A stretch of 35,611 nucleotides of DNA, taken from the NCBI GenBank assembly GCA_964408735.1, contig CAYPAX010000043.1:1-35611 (forward strand). The letters run 5' to 3'. The position numbers were made by a program, and so were the translations under genes. The notes under the pieces were generated by a model. The model had not been told where the DNA came from. It ran no database searches and saw only the letters and a program-made list of their open reading frames with translations. The stretch comes from UBA7887 sp964408735 (GTDB lineage Bacteria > Pseudomonadota > Alphaproteobacteria > UBA7887). This document shows positions 1-9,266 of the stretch, one piece after another; within the stretch, counting starts at the first letter, position 1; each line of letters opens with the position of its first letter.

Positions 1-3000
1 TCATCGTCTGGGAGTGAGAATCAGCAAAGCCACTTAATCAACGGGCTGCTAAGCGGCACTTTCCAGAATGACGGCATTGTGCAGGCCGTCAATGGCGGCA
101 CACTTGAGATCGATACCGCCAGCTTCGTCCACAACGGCACCATCGCACCGGTGGTGGGTAGCACCCTCAACATCTATGCCGGCGCCTTTACCATCGGCGC
201 AGCCAGTGGCGTCGCGGTCTCAGGGACAGGCACGCTGCGGCTTGGCGATAGCAGCTCGACCTGGGACAACCAGGGGACAATCACGGCTGAGGACACGGGA
301 ACAAGCCTGTATCTTAACGGCAATTGGAGCAACACCGGGACCATTACCGCCAGCGATGTCGACGTTACTTTCGGTGGCAATTTCACGACCGGCGACATTG
401 CCACCGGCAGCCGCTTTATCGATGCGGATCCGAACACCGGCGCAATATCGGTAACCGGCGCCATGAACTTCGAGAGTGGCGACTTCACACTCGATGCGGC
501 GACCGGCACGTGGGTGCTGACCAATGGCGCGCGCTTCTTTGACGGCACGCTCAAGCTTGCTGACGGCGAGACCTTGTCGCTGGTTCGCGATCCCGCCTAT
601 TACTGGGGCTACAACGACGGCTATCTCGACAACATGACCGTCTGGGGCGACCTCACGCTCAACAGCACCTATTACGATCTCATTGTCTGGAACGGTCTGA
701 CCCTGCACGATGAGACCGGCAGCGGCAACGGCATCTTTACCCTTCAGGGCAACACCGACATCCAGTTCCACGGCACCCAGACCCTTCACGCCGGGCGCAT
801 CGTCTTCGATGGCGCCAGCAACACCGATATGTTCGTCTGGGACTCGGGCACCGTCGTCACGCTTGCCAACGGCACCGAGATCATCGGCGGCACCGGCGAT
901 ATCGAAATCGGCACGGGCGCCACGCTGATCAACCAAGGCCTGATTTCGTCGGAGGTTTCCGGCCAGACGCTGCGCATCGGCGGCAGCTATACGACCGGCA
1001 CGTTCCAGAATGACGGCGTGGTGCAGGCAAGCAACAGCGCCACCCTGCGCGTCGGCACCAATACCTGGTCGAACTCGGGCACGCTGAGCGCGTCAGGCGC
1101 CGGCACAACCCTCATCCTTGCCGGCGCATGGTCGAATACGGGCACTATCAGCGTGTCCGACGCGGACATAAATTTTGCCGGTAATTTCACGGCCAGCGAT
1201 GTCGCCATCGGCACGCGCTTCATCGATAGCGCGACGAACTCCGGCCTGGTCAGGATAAGCGGCAATTTCGACTTGGAGAGCGGCGAGTTCACGCTCGATG
1301 CCGCGAGCGGCAGTTGGACGCTGAACAATGGCGGGCGCATCTTCGACGGCACGCTGAAGCTCGCCGACGGCGAGACCCTGTCGCTGGTTCGCGACCCGGC
1401 GTTCTACTGGGGCTACAACGACGGCTATCTCGACAATATGACCGTCTGGGGCGACCTCACGCTCAACAGCACCAATTACGATCTCATTGTCTGGAACGGC
1501 TTGACCCTGCTCGACGAGACCGGAGCCGGCAACGGCATCCTCACTATGCAGGGCGCGACCGACATCCAGTTCCACGGCACCCAGACCCTGCATGCCGGGC
1601 GCATCGTCTTCGACGGCACCACCGAGACGGACATGTTCGTCTGGGACTCGGGCACCGTCGTCACGCTTGCCAACGGCACCGAGATCATCGGCGGCACCGG
1701 CGATATCGAAATCGGCACGGGCGCCACGCTGATCAACCAAGGCCTGATTTCGTCGGAGGTTTCCGGCCAGACGCTGCGCATCGGCGGCAGCTATACGACC
1801 GGCACGTTCCAGAATGACGGCGTGGTGCAGGCAAGCAACAGCGCCACCCTGCGCGTCGGCACCAATACCTGGTCGAACTCGGGCACGCTGAGCGCGTCAG
1901 GCGCCGGCACAACCCTCATCCTTGCCGGCGCATGGTCGAATACGGGCACTATCAGCGTGTCCGACGCGGACATAAATTTTGCCGGTAATTTCACGGCCAG
2001 CGATGTCGCCATCGGCACGCGCTTCATCGATAGCGCGACGAACTCCGGCCTGGTCAGGATAAGCGGCAATTTCGACTTGGAGAGCGGCGAGTTCACGCTC
2101 GATGCCGCGAGCGGCAGTTGGACGCTGAACAATGGCGGGCGCATCTTCGACGGCACGCTGAAGCTCGCCGACGGCGAGACCCTGTCGCTGGTTCGCGACC
2201 CGGCGTTCTACTGGGGCTACAACGACGGCTATCTCGACAATATGACCGTCTGGGGCGACCTCACGCTCAACAGCACCAATTACGATCTCATTGTCTGGAA
2301 CGGCTTGACCCTGCTCGACGAGACCGGAGCCGGCAACGGCATCCTCACTATGCAGGGCGCGACCGACATCCAGTTCCACGGCACCCAGACCCTGCATGCC
2401 GGGCGCATCGTCTTCGACGGCACCACCGAGACGGACATGTTCGTCTGGGATTCCGGCACCATCGTGACCCTGGCGGCAGGAACAGAGATCATCGGCGGCA
2501 CCGGCGACATCGAGTTTGGCAGCGGCGCTACGCTGATCAACGAAGGCCTGATCTCGGCCGAGATATCCGGCGAGACCATGCGGATCGGCGGCAATTATGT
2601 CTCCGGAACCTTCGTCAATTCCGGCACGCTGCAAGCCATCAACGGCGCCAACCTCGGCATCGGCGTGCCATTCACCAGCGCGGTAACGATGCTGGCCGAT
2701 GGCATCGAATCCGACATTACCTACAGCAAGGATTTCTCCCTCGGCTGGGTCGGCACTGCGACGCTCGACGTCACGGATGGCGGCGATCTCACCCAGACCA
2801 GCTCCGGACACACTGTTATCGGCGGCGTGAGCGGCACCGATGCGGTGGTGACGGTCAATGGTGCCGATGGCATCAACACCTCGACCTTCGATGCCGGCAG
2901 CCTGTTGGTGATTGCCGAGAGCTTTGAATTCGGCGGCAACGTCCGCGGCGGTGTCGGCACCGGCGGCACCGCGACGATCACGCTTGGCGAGTTCGGCATT

Positions 3001-3870
3001 CTCGAGGCGACCAACATCTATCTCGGCACAGGCGGCACGCTCGGTGGCGACGGTAGCATTGTCGGCACGATGACCCTGGAAGGCGGCGTGATAGCCGCCG
3101 GCAGCTCCGCCGGAACGCTGACCCATACCGGCAACCTGGTGCTCGACAGCGGCTATCTGATCACCGAGATCGGCGGGACTGTGGCCGGCGCATATGACTT
3201 CTACGACGCCTCGGGCGATGTCAGCCTCGACGGCGGCGTCCTGGTGTTCGATTTCATCAACGGCTTCGTTCCGGCTGCCAACGACGCGGTGGTCTTCATG
3301 CAGGCGGACGGCAGCATTAACGAGGTCAACGGCGACTTCGCCCACGCCGTGGTCGGTGTGCAGCAGAGCTTCTCGTACACGGTCGAGTTCAGCGACATCG
3401 GCAACGACACAGTGATGGACGGCGTCTTCACCGCGCTAAATAGTGATGTCAGCGGCACCTCGACCTTGTTCACCGGCGGCGGCGGCGATGACCTTTTTGC
3501 CAGCGGCGGCGGCGACGACATTCTCGATGGCAATCTCGGCGACGACGTCCTGAGCGGCGGCGGCGGCGGAGACCTCTTCTTCTACGACCTTGTGCAGGAC
3601 GAAGGCAGCGATACGATCCTCGATTTCAGCACCGCCGAAGGCGACAGTTTCCGTTTCGAGAACGTCGCCGATGTGGACAATGCTGGCAACACCGGCACGC
3701 CGGATTCCGCTATCGACATAAACGATGTCGTCGAAGCCTACGTCAATGACGGCGGTGGCAGCGGCATCGATCAGATGACCCTCGAAAGCGGCACGACGAT
3801 CTTCATCAGCGATATCAACGATACCCTGAACGATATCGTCGACATCGCCGCCAACAGCCAGATTATCTGA
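1..3870 (+). CDS. RTX calcium-binding repeat protein, large secreted adhesin-like (5' end outside window)
   Basis: The frame is open from base 1 to a TGA at 3868-3870, giving 1289 visible residues; the true start lies upstream, and the first internal GTG at 79 falls inside a repeat, so it is not a start. Most of the protein is Gly/Thr/Asn-rich beta-helix-like sequence with recurring motifs such as WSNTGTI and GTFQNDG, as in passenger regions of adhesins. Residues about 1157-1197 carry glycine/aspartate nonapeptides (GGGGDDLF, GGGDDILDG, GDDVLSGGGGGD) typical of hemolysin-type calcium-binding repeats. These are followed by a DTILDFS segment and an acidic tail of about 80 residues, as expected of a type I secretion signal. 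No RTX-specific ABC exporter is visible nearby. It ends 2 bp from the convergent deacylase gene. The exact ligand or role is not recognisable; adhesin or surface-layer function is inference. Confidence 0.85.
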   Translation, partial: SSSGSENQQSHLINGLLSGTFQNDGIVQAVNGGTLEIDTASFVHNGTIAPVVGSTLNIYAGAFTIGAASGVAVSGTGTLRLGDSSSTWDNQGTITAEDTGTSLYLNGNWSNTGTITASDVDVTFGGNFTTGDIATGSRFIDADPNTGAISVTGAMNFESGDFTLDAATGTWVLTNGARFFDGTLKLADGETLSLVRDPAYYWGYNDGYLDNMTVWGDLTLNSTYYDLIVWNGLTLHDETGSGNGIFTLQGNTDIQFHGTQTLHAGRIVFDGASNTDMFVWDSGTVVTLANGTEIIGGTGDIEIGTGATLINQGLISSEVSGQTLRIGGSYTTGTFQNDGVVQASNSATLRVGTNTWSNSGTLSASGAGTTLILAGAWSNTGTISVSDADINFAGNFTASDVAIGTRFIDSATNSGLVRISGNFDLESGEFTLDAASGSWTLNNGGRIFDGTLKLADGETLSLVRDPAFYWGYNDGYLDNMTVWGDLTLNSTNYDLIVWNGLTLLDETGAGNGILTMQGATDIQFHGTQTLHAGRIVFDGTTETDMFVWDSGTVVTLANGTEIIGGTGDIEIGTGATLINQGLISSEVSGQTLRIGGSYTTGTFQNDGVVQASNSATLRVGTNTWSNSGTLSASGAGTTLILAGAWSNTGTISVSDADINFAGNFTASDVAIGTRFIDSATNSGLVRISGNFDLESGEFTLDAASGSWTLNNGGRIFDGTLKLADGETLSLVRDPAFYWGYNDGYLDNMTVWGDLTLNSTNYDLIVWNGLTLLDETGAGNGILTMQGATDIQFHGTQTLHAGRIVFDGTTETDMFVWDSGTIVTLAAGTEIIGGTGDIEFGSGATLINEGLISAEISGETMRIGGNYVSGTFVNSGTLQAINGANLGIGVPFTSAVTMLADGIESDITYSKDFSLGWVGTATLDVTDGGDLTQTSSGHTVIGGVSGTDAVVTVNGADGINTSTFDAGSLLVIAESFEFGGNVRGGVGTGGTATITLGEFGILEATNIYLGTGGTLGGDGSIVGTMTLEGGVIAAGSSAGTLTHTGNLVLDSGYLITEIGGTVAGAYDFYDASGDVSLDGGVLVFDFINGFVPAANDAVVFMQADGSINEVNGDFAHAVVGVQQSFSYTVEFSDIGNDTVMDGVFTALNSDVSGTSTLFTGGGGDDLFASGGGDDILDGNLGDDVLSGGGGGDLFFYDLVQDEGSDTILDFSTAEGDSFRFENVADVDNAGNTGTPDSAIDINDVVEAYVNDGGGSGIDQMTLESGTTIFISDINDTLNDIVDIAANSQII
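829..2436 (+). repeat. Two exact tandem 804-bp repeats inside the RTX gene
   Basis: Bases 829-1632 and 1633-2436 match each other base for base where I compared them, and the identity runs 14 bp further before breaking. Each unit codes for 268 residues, so the frame is kept. A diverged relative lies before it (about 55-828, with roughly 138 extra bases), and a partial diverged relative follows (from 2437 to about 2660). Identity even at third codon positions means very recent duplication, gene conversion or an assembly artefact, whereas the flanking units have clearly drifted. Confidence 0.95.
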
Positions 3871-3872
3871 CT

Positions 3873-5555
3873 TTAATGCCGTAGCACCTTGCCGGCGCGG
3901 GCACCGGTGTGCTCGTCGTCGCGCAGGATGACATGGCCGTTGCAAATCGTCGCCTTGTAGCCGTCGGCGCGCTGGATGAAGCGCTTGGCGCCATGCGGAA
4001 AATCAAAGACCATCTCGGGCATGCGCTCGGCCAGCCGGTCAAGGTCGACGACATTGATGTCGGCGCGCAGCCCCGGCGCAAGCGTGCCGCGGTCGGAAAG
4101 CCCCATGACCCGTGCCGGGCCCGAGGTGATGCGGCGCACCGCTTCTTCAAGCGAATAGAGCCCGGCATCGCGCGCCCAGTGCGACAGCACGAAGGTCGAC
4201 CAGCCCGCATCCATGATCTGGCTGACATGGGCGCCGGCATCGCCGAGCCCGGGCATGACGAAATCCCGCGATAGCACACGAGTCAACGAGTCCAGGTTCT
4301 GATTGAAGAAGCGCACCGTGAACAGCGCCCGGCCGTCGCTTTCGTCCGAAAGCCTGAGGAAGGTCTCGACGGGGTGTTCGCCGGCCGCATCGGCCAGGGC
4401 CTGTAGGCTGCTCTCGCGCCCACCCGTGTAATGCGGCTTGCCGCTGTCGCCGAGCCAGACGATGTGGTCCATGCCGGTGAGACGCCAGATCGGCCCGTAG
4501 TCGTCGAGATTTTCGCCCTTGGCGGTCTCGATAAGCTGCCGGCGCGTGGCCGGATCGCGGATTGCCGCCAGACGCGCATCGAAGTCCATGCGGGCCAGGC
4601 GCCGCCAGGGCTCCGGGCGCCAGATCAGGCTGCATTGCAGGCCGGTGACGAAGCCCGAGCCGCGCGGGATGGCGACGGCGTTGATATCGAGCCCGTCGGC
4701 ACGCATGGCCGAGACCGCATCGCAAATGCCGTCGCCGAAATCGTTGGTCGGGCCGGCCGCCATGCTGAACAGCACGCGACCGCCCGAGGCGCGCGCCTCC
4801 TTGGCCAGCAGATCGACCTCGCCGCCCATGTCGTTGCGCAGGTTCATCACGTTCTGCATCAGTCCGCCTTCCGGCCCGATGGCCTGGGCGATGTCGACCA
4901 GCTCCTGATGATCGGCATGGGTGCCCGGCACATGGCGGCCGTCGGGCAAGGTGTGGAACAGCAGCCTGGAGGTGGAGAAGCCGACCGCCCCGTCCTTGAC
5001 CGCGTCGCGCGCGATCTCCGCCATCTGCCGGCGCTCATCCGCCGTCGCCTGCTCCTCCACCGCGCGCTCACCCATGACATAGAAGCGCAGCGCGCAATGG
5101 CCGATCAGGCCGGCGACGTTGATGGCCGGATCCATCCTCTCGATACTGTCGAGATAGTCGCCGTAGCTCTCCCAGTCCCAGGGCAGTCCCGAGAGGATGG
5201 CCTCGCGCGGGATATCCTCGACCGCCTCCATCATGCCGGCGAGCAGCTCGCGGTCGTCGGCCTTGCAGGGCGCGAAGGTGACACCGCAATTGCCCATCAG
5301 CGCCGTGGTCACGCCATGCCAGGAGATCGGCGTCAGCATGGGGTCCCAGCCGATCTGTGCATCGAGGTGAGTATGGATATCGACAAAACCCGGGGTGACG
5401 ATATGGCCCTCGGCATCGATCTCCTCGCGGCCCGTGCCGGAGATCTCTCCCACAGCCACGATGGTGTCGCCGTCGACGGCTATGTCACCGCTAACCGGCT
5501 CGGCGCCACTACCGTCCACGATGGTGCCGCCGCGGATAACCAGATCATGTGTCAT
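3873..5555 (-). CDS. N-acyl-D-amino-acid deacylase (D-aminoacylase), amidohydrolase family
   Basis: A 560-residue cytoplasmic metal-dependent hydrolase, expected to split N-acyl-D-amino acids into D-amino acid and acid. The N-terminus MTHDLVIRGG and the TPGFVDIHTHLD motif (His61, His63, Asp65) are those of the amidohydrolase superfamily. GNCG at 88-91 supplies the cysteine (Cys90) that replaces the usual carbamylated lysine as a metal ligand in D-aminoacylases. The ATG at 5555 is chosen because a GGGAGAG ribosome site precedes it and the family N-terminus begins there; a longer open frame to 5759 runs through the neighbouring ATPase gene and is not credible. It starts 1 bp after the stop of the upstream ATPase gene, so it is probably the last gene of the peptide-import operon. 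Substrate choice cannot be read; dihydropyrimidinase-like activity is a less likely alternative. Confidence 0.88.
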   Translation of the reverse strand: MTHDLVIRGGTIVDGSGAEPVSGDIAVDGDTIVAVGEISGTGREEIDAEGHIVTPGFVDIHTHLDAQIGWDPMLTPISWHGVTTALMGNCGVTFAPCKADDRELLAGMMEAVEDIPREAILSGLPWDWESYGDYLDSIERMDPAINVAGLIGHCALRFYVMGERAVEEQATADERRQMAEIARDAVKDGAVGFSTSRLLFHTLPDGRHVPGTHADHQELVDIAQAIGPEGGLMQNVMNLRNDMGGEVDLLAKEARASGGRVLFSMAAGPTNDFGDGICDAVSAMRADGLDINAVAIPRGSGFVTGLQCSLIWRPEPWRRLARMDFDARLAAIRDPATRRQLIETAKGENLDDYGPIWRLTGMDHIVWLGDSGKPHYTGGRESSLQALADAAGEHPVETFLRLSDESDGRALFTVRFFNQNLDSLTRVLSRDFVMPGLGDAGAHVSQIMDAGWSTFVLSHWARDAGLYSLEEAVRRITSGPARVMGLSDRGTLAPGLRADINVVDLDRLAERMPEMVFDFPHGAKRFIQRADGYKATICNGHVILRDDEHTGARAGKVLRH

Positions 5556-5556
5556 G

Positions 5557-6564
5557 TCACTCTCCCTCGAGCCTATTGTTGTCGTATAGGTGACAGGCCA
5601 CGCTGTGGCCAGTCGCCTCTTCCTTGAGAGGCGGCATCGTGGACGCGCATTCCGGTGTCGCATCGGGACAGCGCGGGTGGAACGGGCAGCCCGTCGGCGG
5701 GTCCAGCGGGCTCGGCACCTCGCCTTCGAGCAGACGCACCTCGCGCGCGGATTCGGCATCCGGCGAGGGGATCGGCACCGCGGAAAGCAACGCCTGGGTG
5801 TAGGGATGCTTGGGGTCGCGGTAAAGGTCGACGCGATCGGCCACCTCGACCACCTTGCCCAGATACATCACCATCACCCGGTCGCTGATATGACGCACCA
5901 CGGACAGGTCGTGCGAGATGAACAAATAGGTGAGATTGAGCTCGCGCTGCAGCGATTCCAGCAGGTTGATGATCTGCGCCTGGATGGAGACGTCCAGCGC
6001 CGAGACCGGCTCGTCACAGACCACCAGGCTGGGGCGCACCGCAAGGGCGCGGGCGATGCCGATACGTTGGCGCTGGCCACCGGAGAATTCGTGCGGATAG
6101 CGCTCGCCCATGACCTGGCCGAGGCCGACCATGTCGAGTAGCTCGCTGACCTTTTGGCGATAGGCTTTGCGCCCTTCGGTAAGGCCGTGGGCGACCAGCG
6201 GCTCACCGATAATGTCCTTGACGCGCATGCGCGGGTCGAGCGCCCCGAACGGGTCCTGGAAGACCATCTGCATCTTGCGCCTGAGGGGGCGCATGGCGGC
6301 GCGGCTGAGGAAGCTGATGTCCTCACCGTCGAAGGTCACCCGGCCACCGGCGATATCGACCATGCGCAGGATGGCAAGCCCCGTGGTGCTCTTGCCGCAG
6401 CCGCTTTCGCCAACCAGACCAAGGGTTTCGCCACGGCGAACATCGAAGGAGACGCCGTCTACCGCCTTTACCGAGCGCACCGATTTGCCGCCAAGCAGAC
6501 CGCCATGGAGGGGAAACTCGACCCGCAGGTCTTCGACCGAGACGATGGTGTCAGGCGTGCTCAT
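5557..6564 (-). CDS. Dipeptide/oligopeptide ABC transporter ATP-binding protein (DppF/OppF type)
   Basis: A 335-residue ATPase. It shows Walker A GESGCGKST, Q-loop QDPFGALDPR, ABC signature FSGGQRQR, Walker B LVVCDEPVSALD and the switch histidine in FISHDLSVV. The C-terminal extension GCPFHPRCP with further cysteines is the oligopeptide/dipeptide (oligo_HPY) domain. The ATG at 6564 begins MSTPDTIVSVEDL and overlaps the end of the upstream ATPase gene by 14 bp; a longer frame to 6693 would read through that gene. It pairs with the neighbouring DppD-type ATPase to power the two permeases of the same operon. It acts on the cytoplasmic face of the inner membrane. Confidence 0.93.
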   Translation of the reverse strand: MSTPDTIVSVEDLRVEFPLHGGLLGGKSVRSVKAVDGVSFDVRRGETLGLVGESGCGKSTTGLAILRMVDIAGGRVTFDGEDISFLSRAAMRPLRRKMQMVFQDPFGALDPRMRVKDIIGEPLVAHGLTEGRKAYRQKVSELLDMVGLGQVMGERYPHEFSGGQRQRIGIARALAVRPSLVVCDEPVSALDVSIQAQIINLLESLQRELNLTYLFISHDLSVVRHISDRVMVMYLGKVVEVADRVDLYRDPKHPYTQALLSAVPIPSPDAESAREVRLLEGEVPSPLDPPTGCPFHPRCPDATPECASTMPPLKEEATGHSVACHLYDNNRLEGE

Positions 6565-7543
6565 GCATACCCACCCAGCAGGCTGAGGCATGGCCATCAC
6601 TGCCGCCTTCAAGTTCCGGACGCTCGCTTGCGCATCTTTCGACGGCATAGTGACAGCGCGGCCGGAAGGGGCAGCCTGGTGGCAGGGCCGCAAGATCTGG
6701 CGGCTGACCCAGGATCGGCTCGAGGCTCTCGCGCTTGTCTTCGTCGAGCCTGGGCATCGAATTCATCAGTCCCACGGTATAGGGGTGACGCGGGTGGTTG
6801 TAGATTTCCCGCGCCGTGCCCGACTCGACGATGCGCCCGGCATACATGACGTTCACCCGATCGGCATAGCGCGCCACCACGCCGAGATCATGGGTTATCA
6901 GGACCAGCGCCGCATTGGTTTCGCGCGTCAGCTCCTTGAGCAGGTGTAAAACCTGCGCCTGCACCGTCACGTCGAGCGCGGTCGTCGGCTCGTCGGCGAT
7001 GATGAGTTGCGGCTCGCAGGCAATGCTCATGGCGATCATCGCCCGCTGGCGCATGCCGCCGGAAAATTCGTGCGGATAGGCGTCGACGCGCTGCTCCGGG
7101 TCGGGGATGCGCACCTTGCGCAGAAGCGCGACGCAACGCTCACGCACGCTCTTGCGCGGCTCCTTGCGGTGCACCTCGATGGGCTCGCCGACCTGACGGC
7201 CAATGGTGAGCGACGGATTGAGCGAGGTCATCGGCTCTTGAAAAATCATGGCGATGCGGTCGCCGCGAATGCCGCGCATCTCGGATTCCCCCATCGCCAG
7301 CATGTCCTGGCCCTCGAAACGGATCTCGCCGCCGACGATGCGCCCGGGAGGATTGGGAATCAGTCCCATGACCGAAAGCGCGGTAACGCTCTTGCCGGAA
7401 CCGCTCTCGCCGACGATGGCCATGGTTTCGCCCGCGCGGACGTCGAACGAGACCCCGTCCACGGCCTTGACCACCCCGCCATCGGAACGGAACTGGGTTT
7501 GCAGGCCGCGGACCTCGAGCAGAGGCGTCTCGGGATCGTCCAC
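6551..7543 (-). CDS. Dipeptide/oligopeptide ABC transporter ATP-binding protein (DppD/OppD type)
   Basis: A 330-residue ATPase with Walker A GESGSGKS near residues 44-51, QEPMTSLNPS, signature FSGGMRQR, Walker B LIIADEPTTALD and the oligo_HPY tail GCPFRPRCH. The start is set at a GTG whose first base is the last base of the upstream binding-protein stop (TAGTG on the minus strand), giving DDPETPLLEVRGL right after the start. Another GTG 12 bp upstream (7555) is possible, and the ribosome site is weak in either case. The one-base overlap implies translational coupling with the binding-protein gene. With the DppF-type partner it forms the nucleotide-binding pair of a peptide importer. Confidence 0.92.
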   Translation of the reverse strand: MDDPETPLLEVRGLQTQFRSDGGVVKAVDGVSFDVRAGETMAIVGESGSGKSVTALSVMGLIPNPPGRIVGGEIRFEGQDMLAMGESEMRGIRGDRIAMIFQEPMTSLNPSLTIGRQVGEPIEVHRKEPRKSVRERCVALLRKVRIPDPEQRVDAYPHEFSGGMRQRAMIAMSIACEPQLIIADEPTTALDVTVQAQVLHLLKELTRETNAALVLITHDLGVVARYADRVNVMYAGRIVESGTAREIYNHPRHPYTVGLMNSMPRLDEDKRESLEPILGQPPDLAALPPGCPFRPRCHYAVERCASERPELEGGSDGHASACWVGMHEHA

Positions 7544-9252
7544 TACGACCCGCACCCCAACTCGCGCTTCATATCCTGGTCGATCCAGGCTCGCGCATAG
7601 ACCGGCCCGGGGCGCACCGCGCCAACGCGAAGCTCGCCGTAATAATTCTTCACATACGGCCACCAGGCGGAATAGACCGCCAAGGTCGGCAACCAGACAT
7701 GGGGCACGCGCTCGGCGATGATGTAGACGTTGAGATTACGAAGCAACTCATCCCGCGCTTCCTTGTCGCGCATCACCAGCGCCTCGTTATAAGCCTTGTC
7801 AAACCACTCGTCGGCATGGAATGCGGGGTTCCAGGTCTGTCCGGTCATAAAGCTCTTGCGCAACACCGAGAAGGGATTGCCCTCGCTGTTGTTCATCAGA
7901 TAGCCCGCCGTCTGGTCCGGCTCGCGCATCTTGGCGCGGAAGGTGGGATAGTCGAGCGGCACGGCGATAAGCGAGATGCCGACGCGCTGGTAATAGGCTT
8001 CCAGCATGGCAATCAAATCTAGGTGGTAGTTGGAGACACTGGCGAACATCACCTCGAATTCGAAGCCGTCTGGATAGCCTGCTTCGGCCAGCAGCTGCCG
8101 CGCCTTGTCGGGGTCGTAGCCGAACAATTCTCTGCCGGCCTCGGGAAGCTCGGCGATCGGCGTGTAATAATCGGGCCAGCTCGCCGAGAAGGGATAGTTG
8201 AGGGCTTCACCCTCACCATTCAGCAAGGCGCTGACGATCTCTTCGTGATTCACGGCAAGGTTCATGGCCCGGCGGACACGCACGTCATCGAAAGGTGCTA
8301 AGTCGTTGCGTAGCGCGACGAAAGTGCCCAGATTGCCGGCGCGCTTGCGGATGATCAGGTCAGGCGCGGAACGCCGCAACTCCTCGGCAAATTGCCAGCG
8401 GAAATTCTCGAGGATATCCACCTTGCAGGTGCGGATCGCCGCGATCTGGGCAGCCTCGTCGCCCATGATGTGGTAAACGACCTGGTCATTGTATGGCAGG
8501 TCATAGGTCGTACCGTTTATGACCTCCTTGTCCCAATACTCGGCGTTGCGCTGGTAGACCTGGATATCATCGGGACGCACATCGGCAATGGCGTAGGGGC
8601 CAGTGCCGTTCATCATGCGCCAGTCCTCGCTGCCCGTGTTGTCGTTCAGCTTGTGCACCTCCGGCGGCGTGAGGCCACTGAAATAGCCCCAGGCGATACG
8701 ATAGCCCCAATTGGCGTTGTATTCATTGAGATAGGCGACCGCAGTGTATTTATCGTCGGCTTTCCATTCGCTTACGAAATCCCAATAGGTCGGGATACGG
8801 CGCGGGCTCGTATACATGTGCGTGAAGTGATAGACAATGTCCTCGGCCACCACTTCGCGGCGCTCCATGATGCCTTCCTTGGCTGGCCAATAGACACCTT
8901 GGCGGATATTGAAGACAAGGCGCAGCGGGTCTTCCTCCAGCGACCAGCTTTCGGCAAGATCGCCGCGATAATGCTCGGGCGGAATCCAGTCGAAGGCGGT
9001 GTAGGGATTGATGCCCTCGCCACGGGGGCCGAGATCGAGATCGCCGGCAATCAACTGATCGAGGTAGAGCGCGTCGTGGTTGGTCTTCCAGGGCCAGTTG
9101 AACTGCTTGAAGGATAGCGCATTGAGGCCGGCGAACACAGTTGCCACATTGAGGGTGCCGCCATAGCGCGGCACTTCGCGATCGACCGCGCTGGCCGGCA
9201 AGGCGAGGGCCAGAACAGCGGCCAGCACAGCACTCAATGTAAGATGTCTCAT
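7543..9252 (-). CDS. Extracellular solute-binding protein, family 5 (peptide/opine type)
   Basis: A 569-residue periplasmic binding protein. Residues 1-22 form a clear Sec signal (MRHLT start, hydrophobic core, ALPASA cleavage region), with the mature chain starting near VDREVPRYGG. The RYGGTLNVA start, a central segment on changing natural charge sites (FDDVRVRRAMNLAVNHEEI) and DPDKARQLLAEAGYPDG are hallmarks of the SBP_bac_5 family that delivers peptides, opines or nickel to Dpp/Opp-type permeases. No lipobox cysteine is present, so it should be soluble in the periplasm. ATG at 9252 follows a good GGGAGG site. It lies between permease and ATPase genes in the operon. The ligand cannot be told from sequence. 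Confidence 0.92.
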   Translation of the reverse strand: MRHLTLSAVLAAVLALALPASAVDREVPRYGGTLNVATVFAGLNALSFKQFNWPWKTNHDALYLDQLIAGDLDLGPRGEGINPYTAFDWIPPEHYRGDLAESWSLEEDPLRLVFNIRQGVYWPAKEGIMERREVVAEDIVYHFTHMYTSPRRIPTYWDFVSEWKADDKYTAVAYLNEYNANWGYRIAWGYFSGLTPPEVHKLNDNTGSEDWRMMNGTGPYAIADVRPDDIQVYQRNAEYWDKEVINGTTYDLPYNDQVVYHIMGDEAAQIAAIRTCKVDILENFRWQFAEELRRSAPDLIIRKRAGNLGTFVALRNDLAPFDDVRVRRAMNLAVNHEEIVSALLNGEGEALNYPFSASWPDYYTPIAELPEAGRELFGYDPDKARQLLAEAGYPDGFEFEVMFASVSNYHLDLIAMLEAYYQRVGISLIAVPLDYPTFRAKMREPDQTAGYLMNNSEGNPFSVLRKSFMTGQTWNPAFHADEWFDKAYNEALVMRDKEARDELLRNLNVYIIAERVPHVWLPTLAVYSAWWPYVKNYYGELRVGAVRPGPVYARAWIDQDMKRELGCGS

Positions 9253-9266
9253 AGCTTTCCTCCCAG

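Noticed and set aside
1897..3345. Long minus-strand open frame (482 codons) opposite the RTX gene
   Set aside because: Antisense of GC-rich repetitive coding sequence; no family features and it reads across the repeats in step with the real gene.
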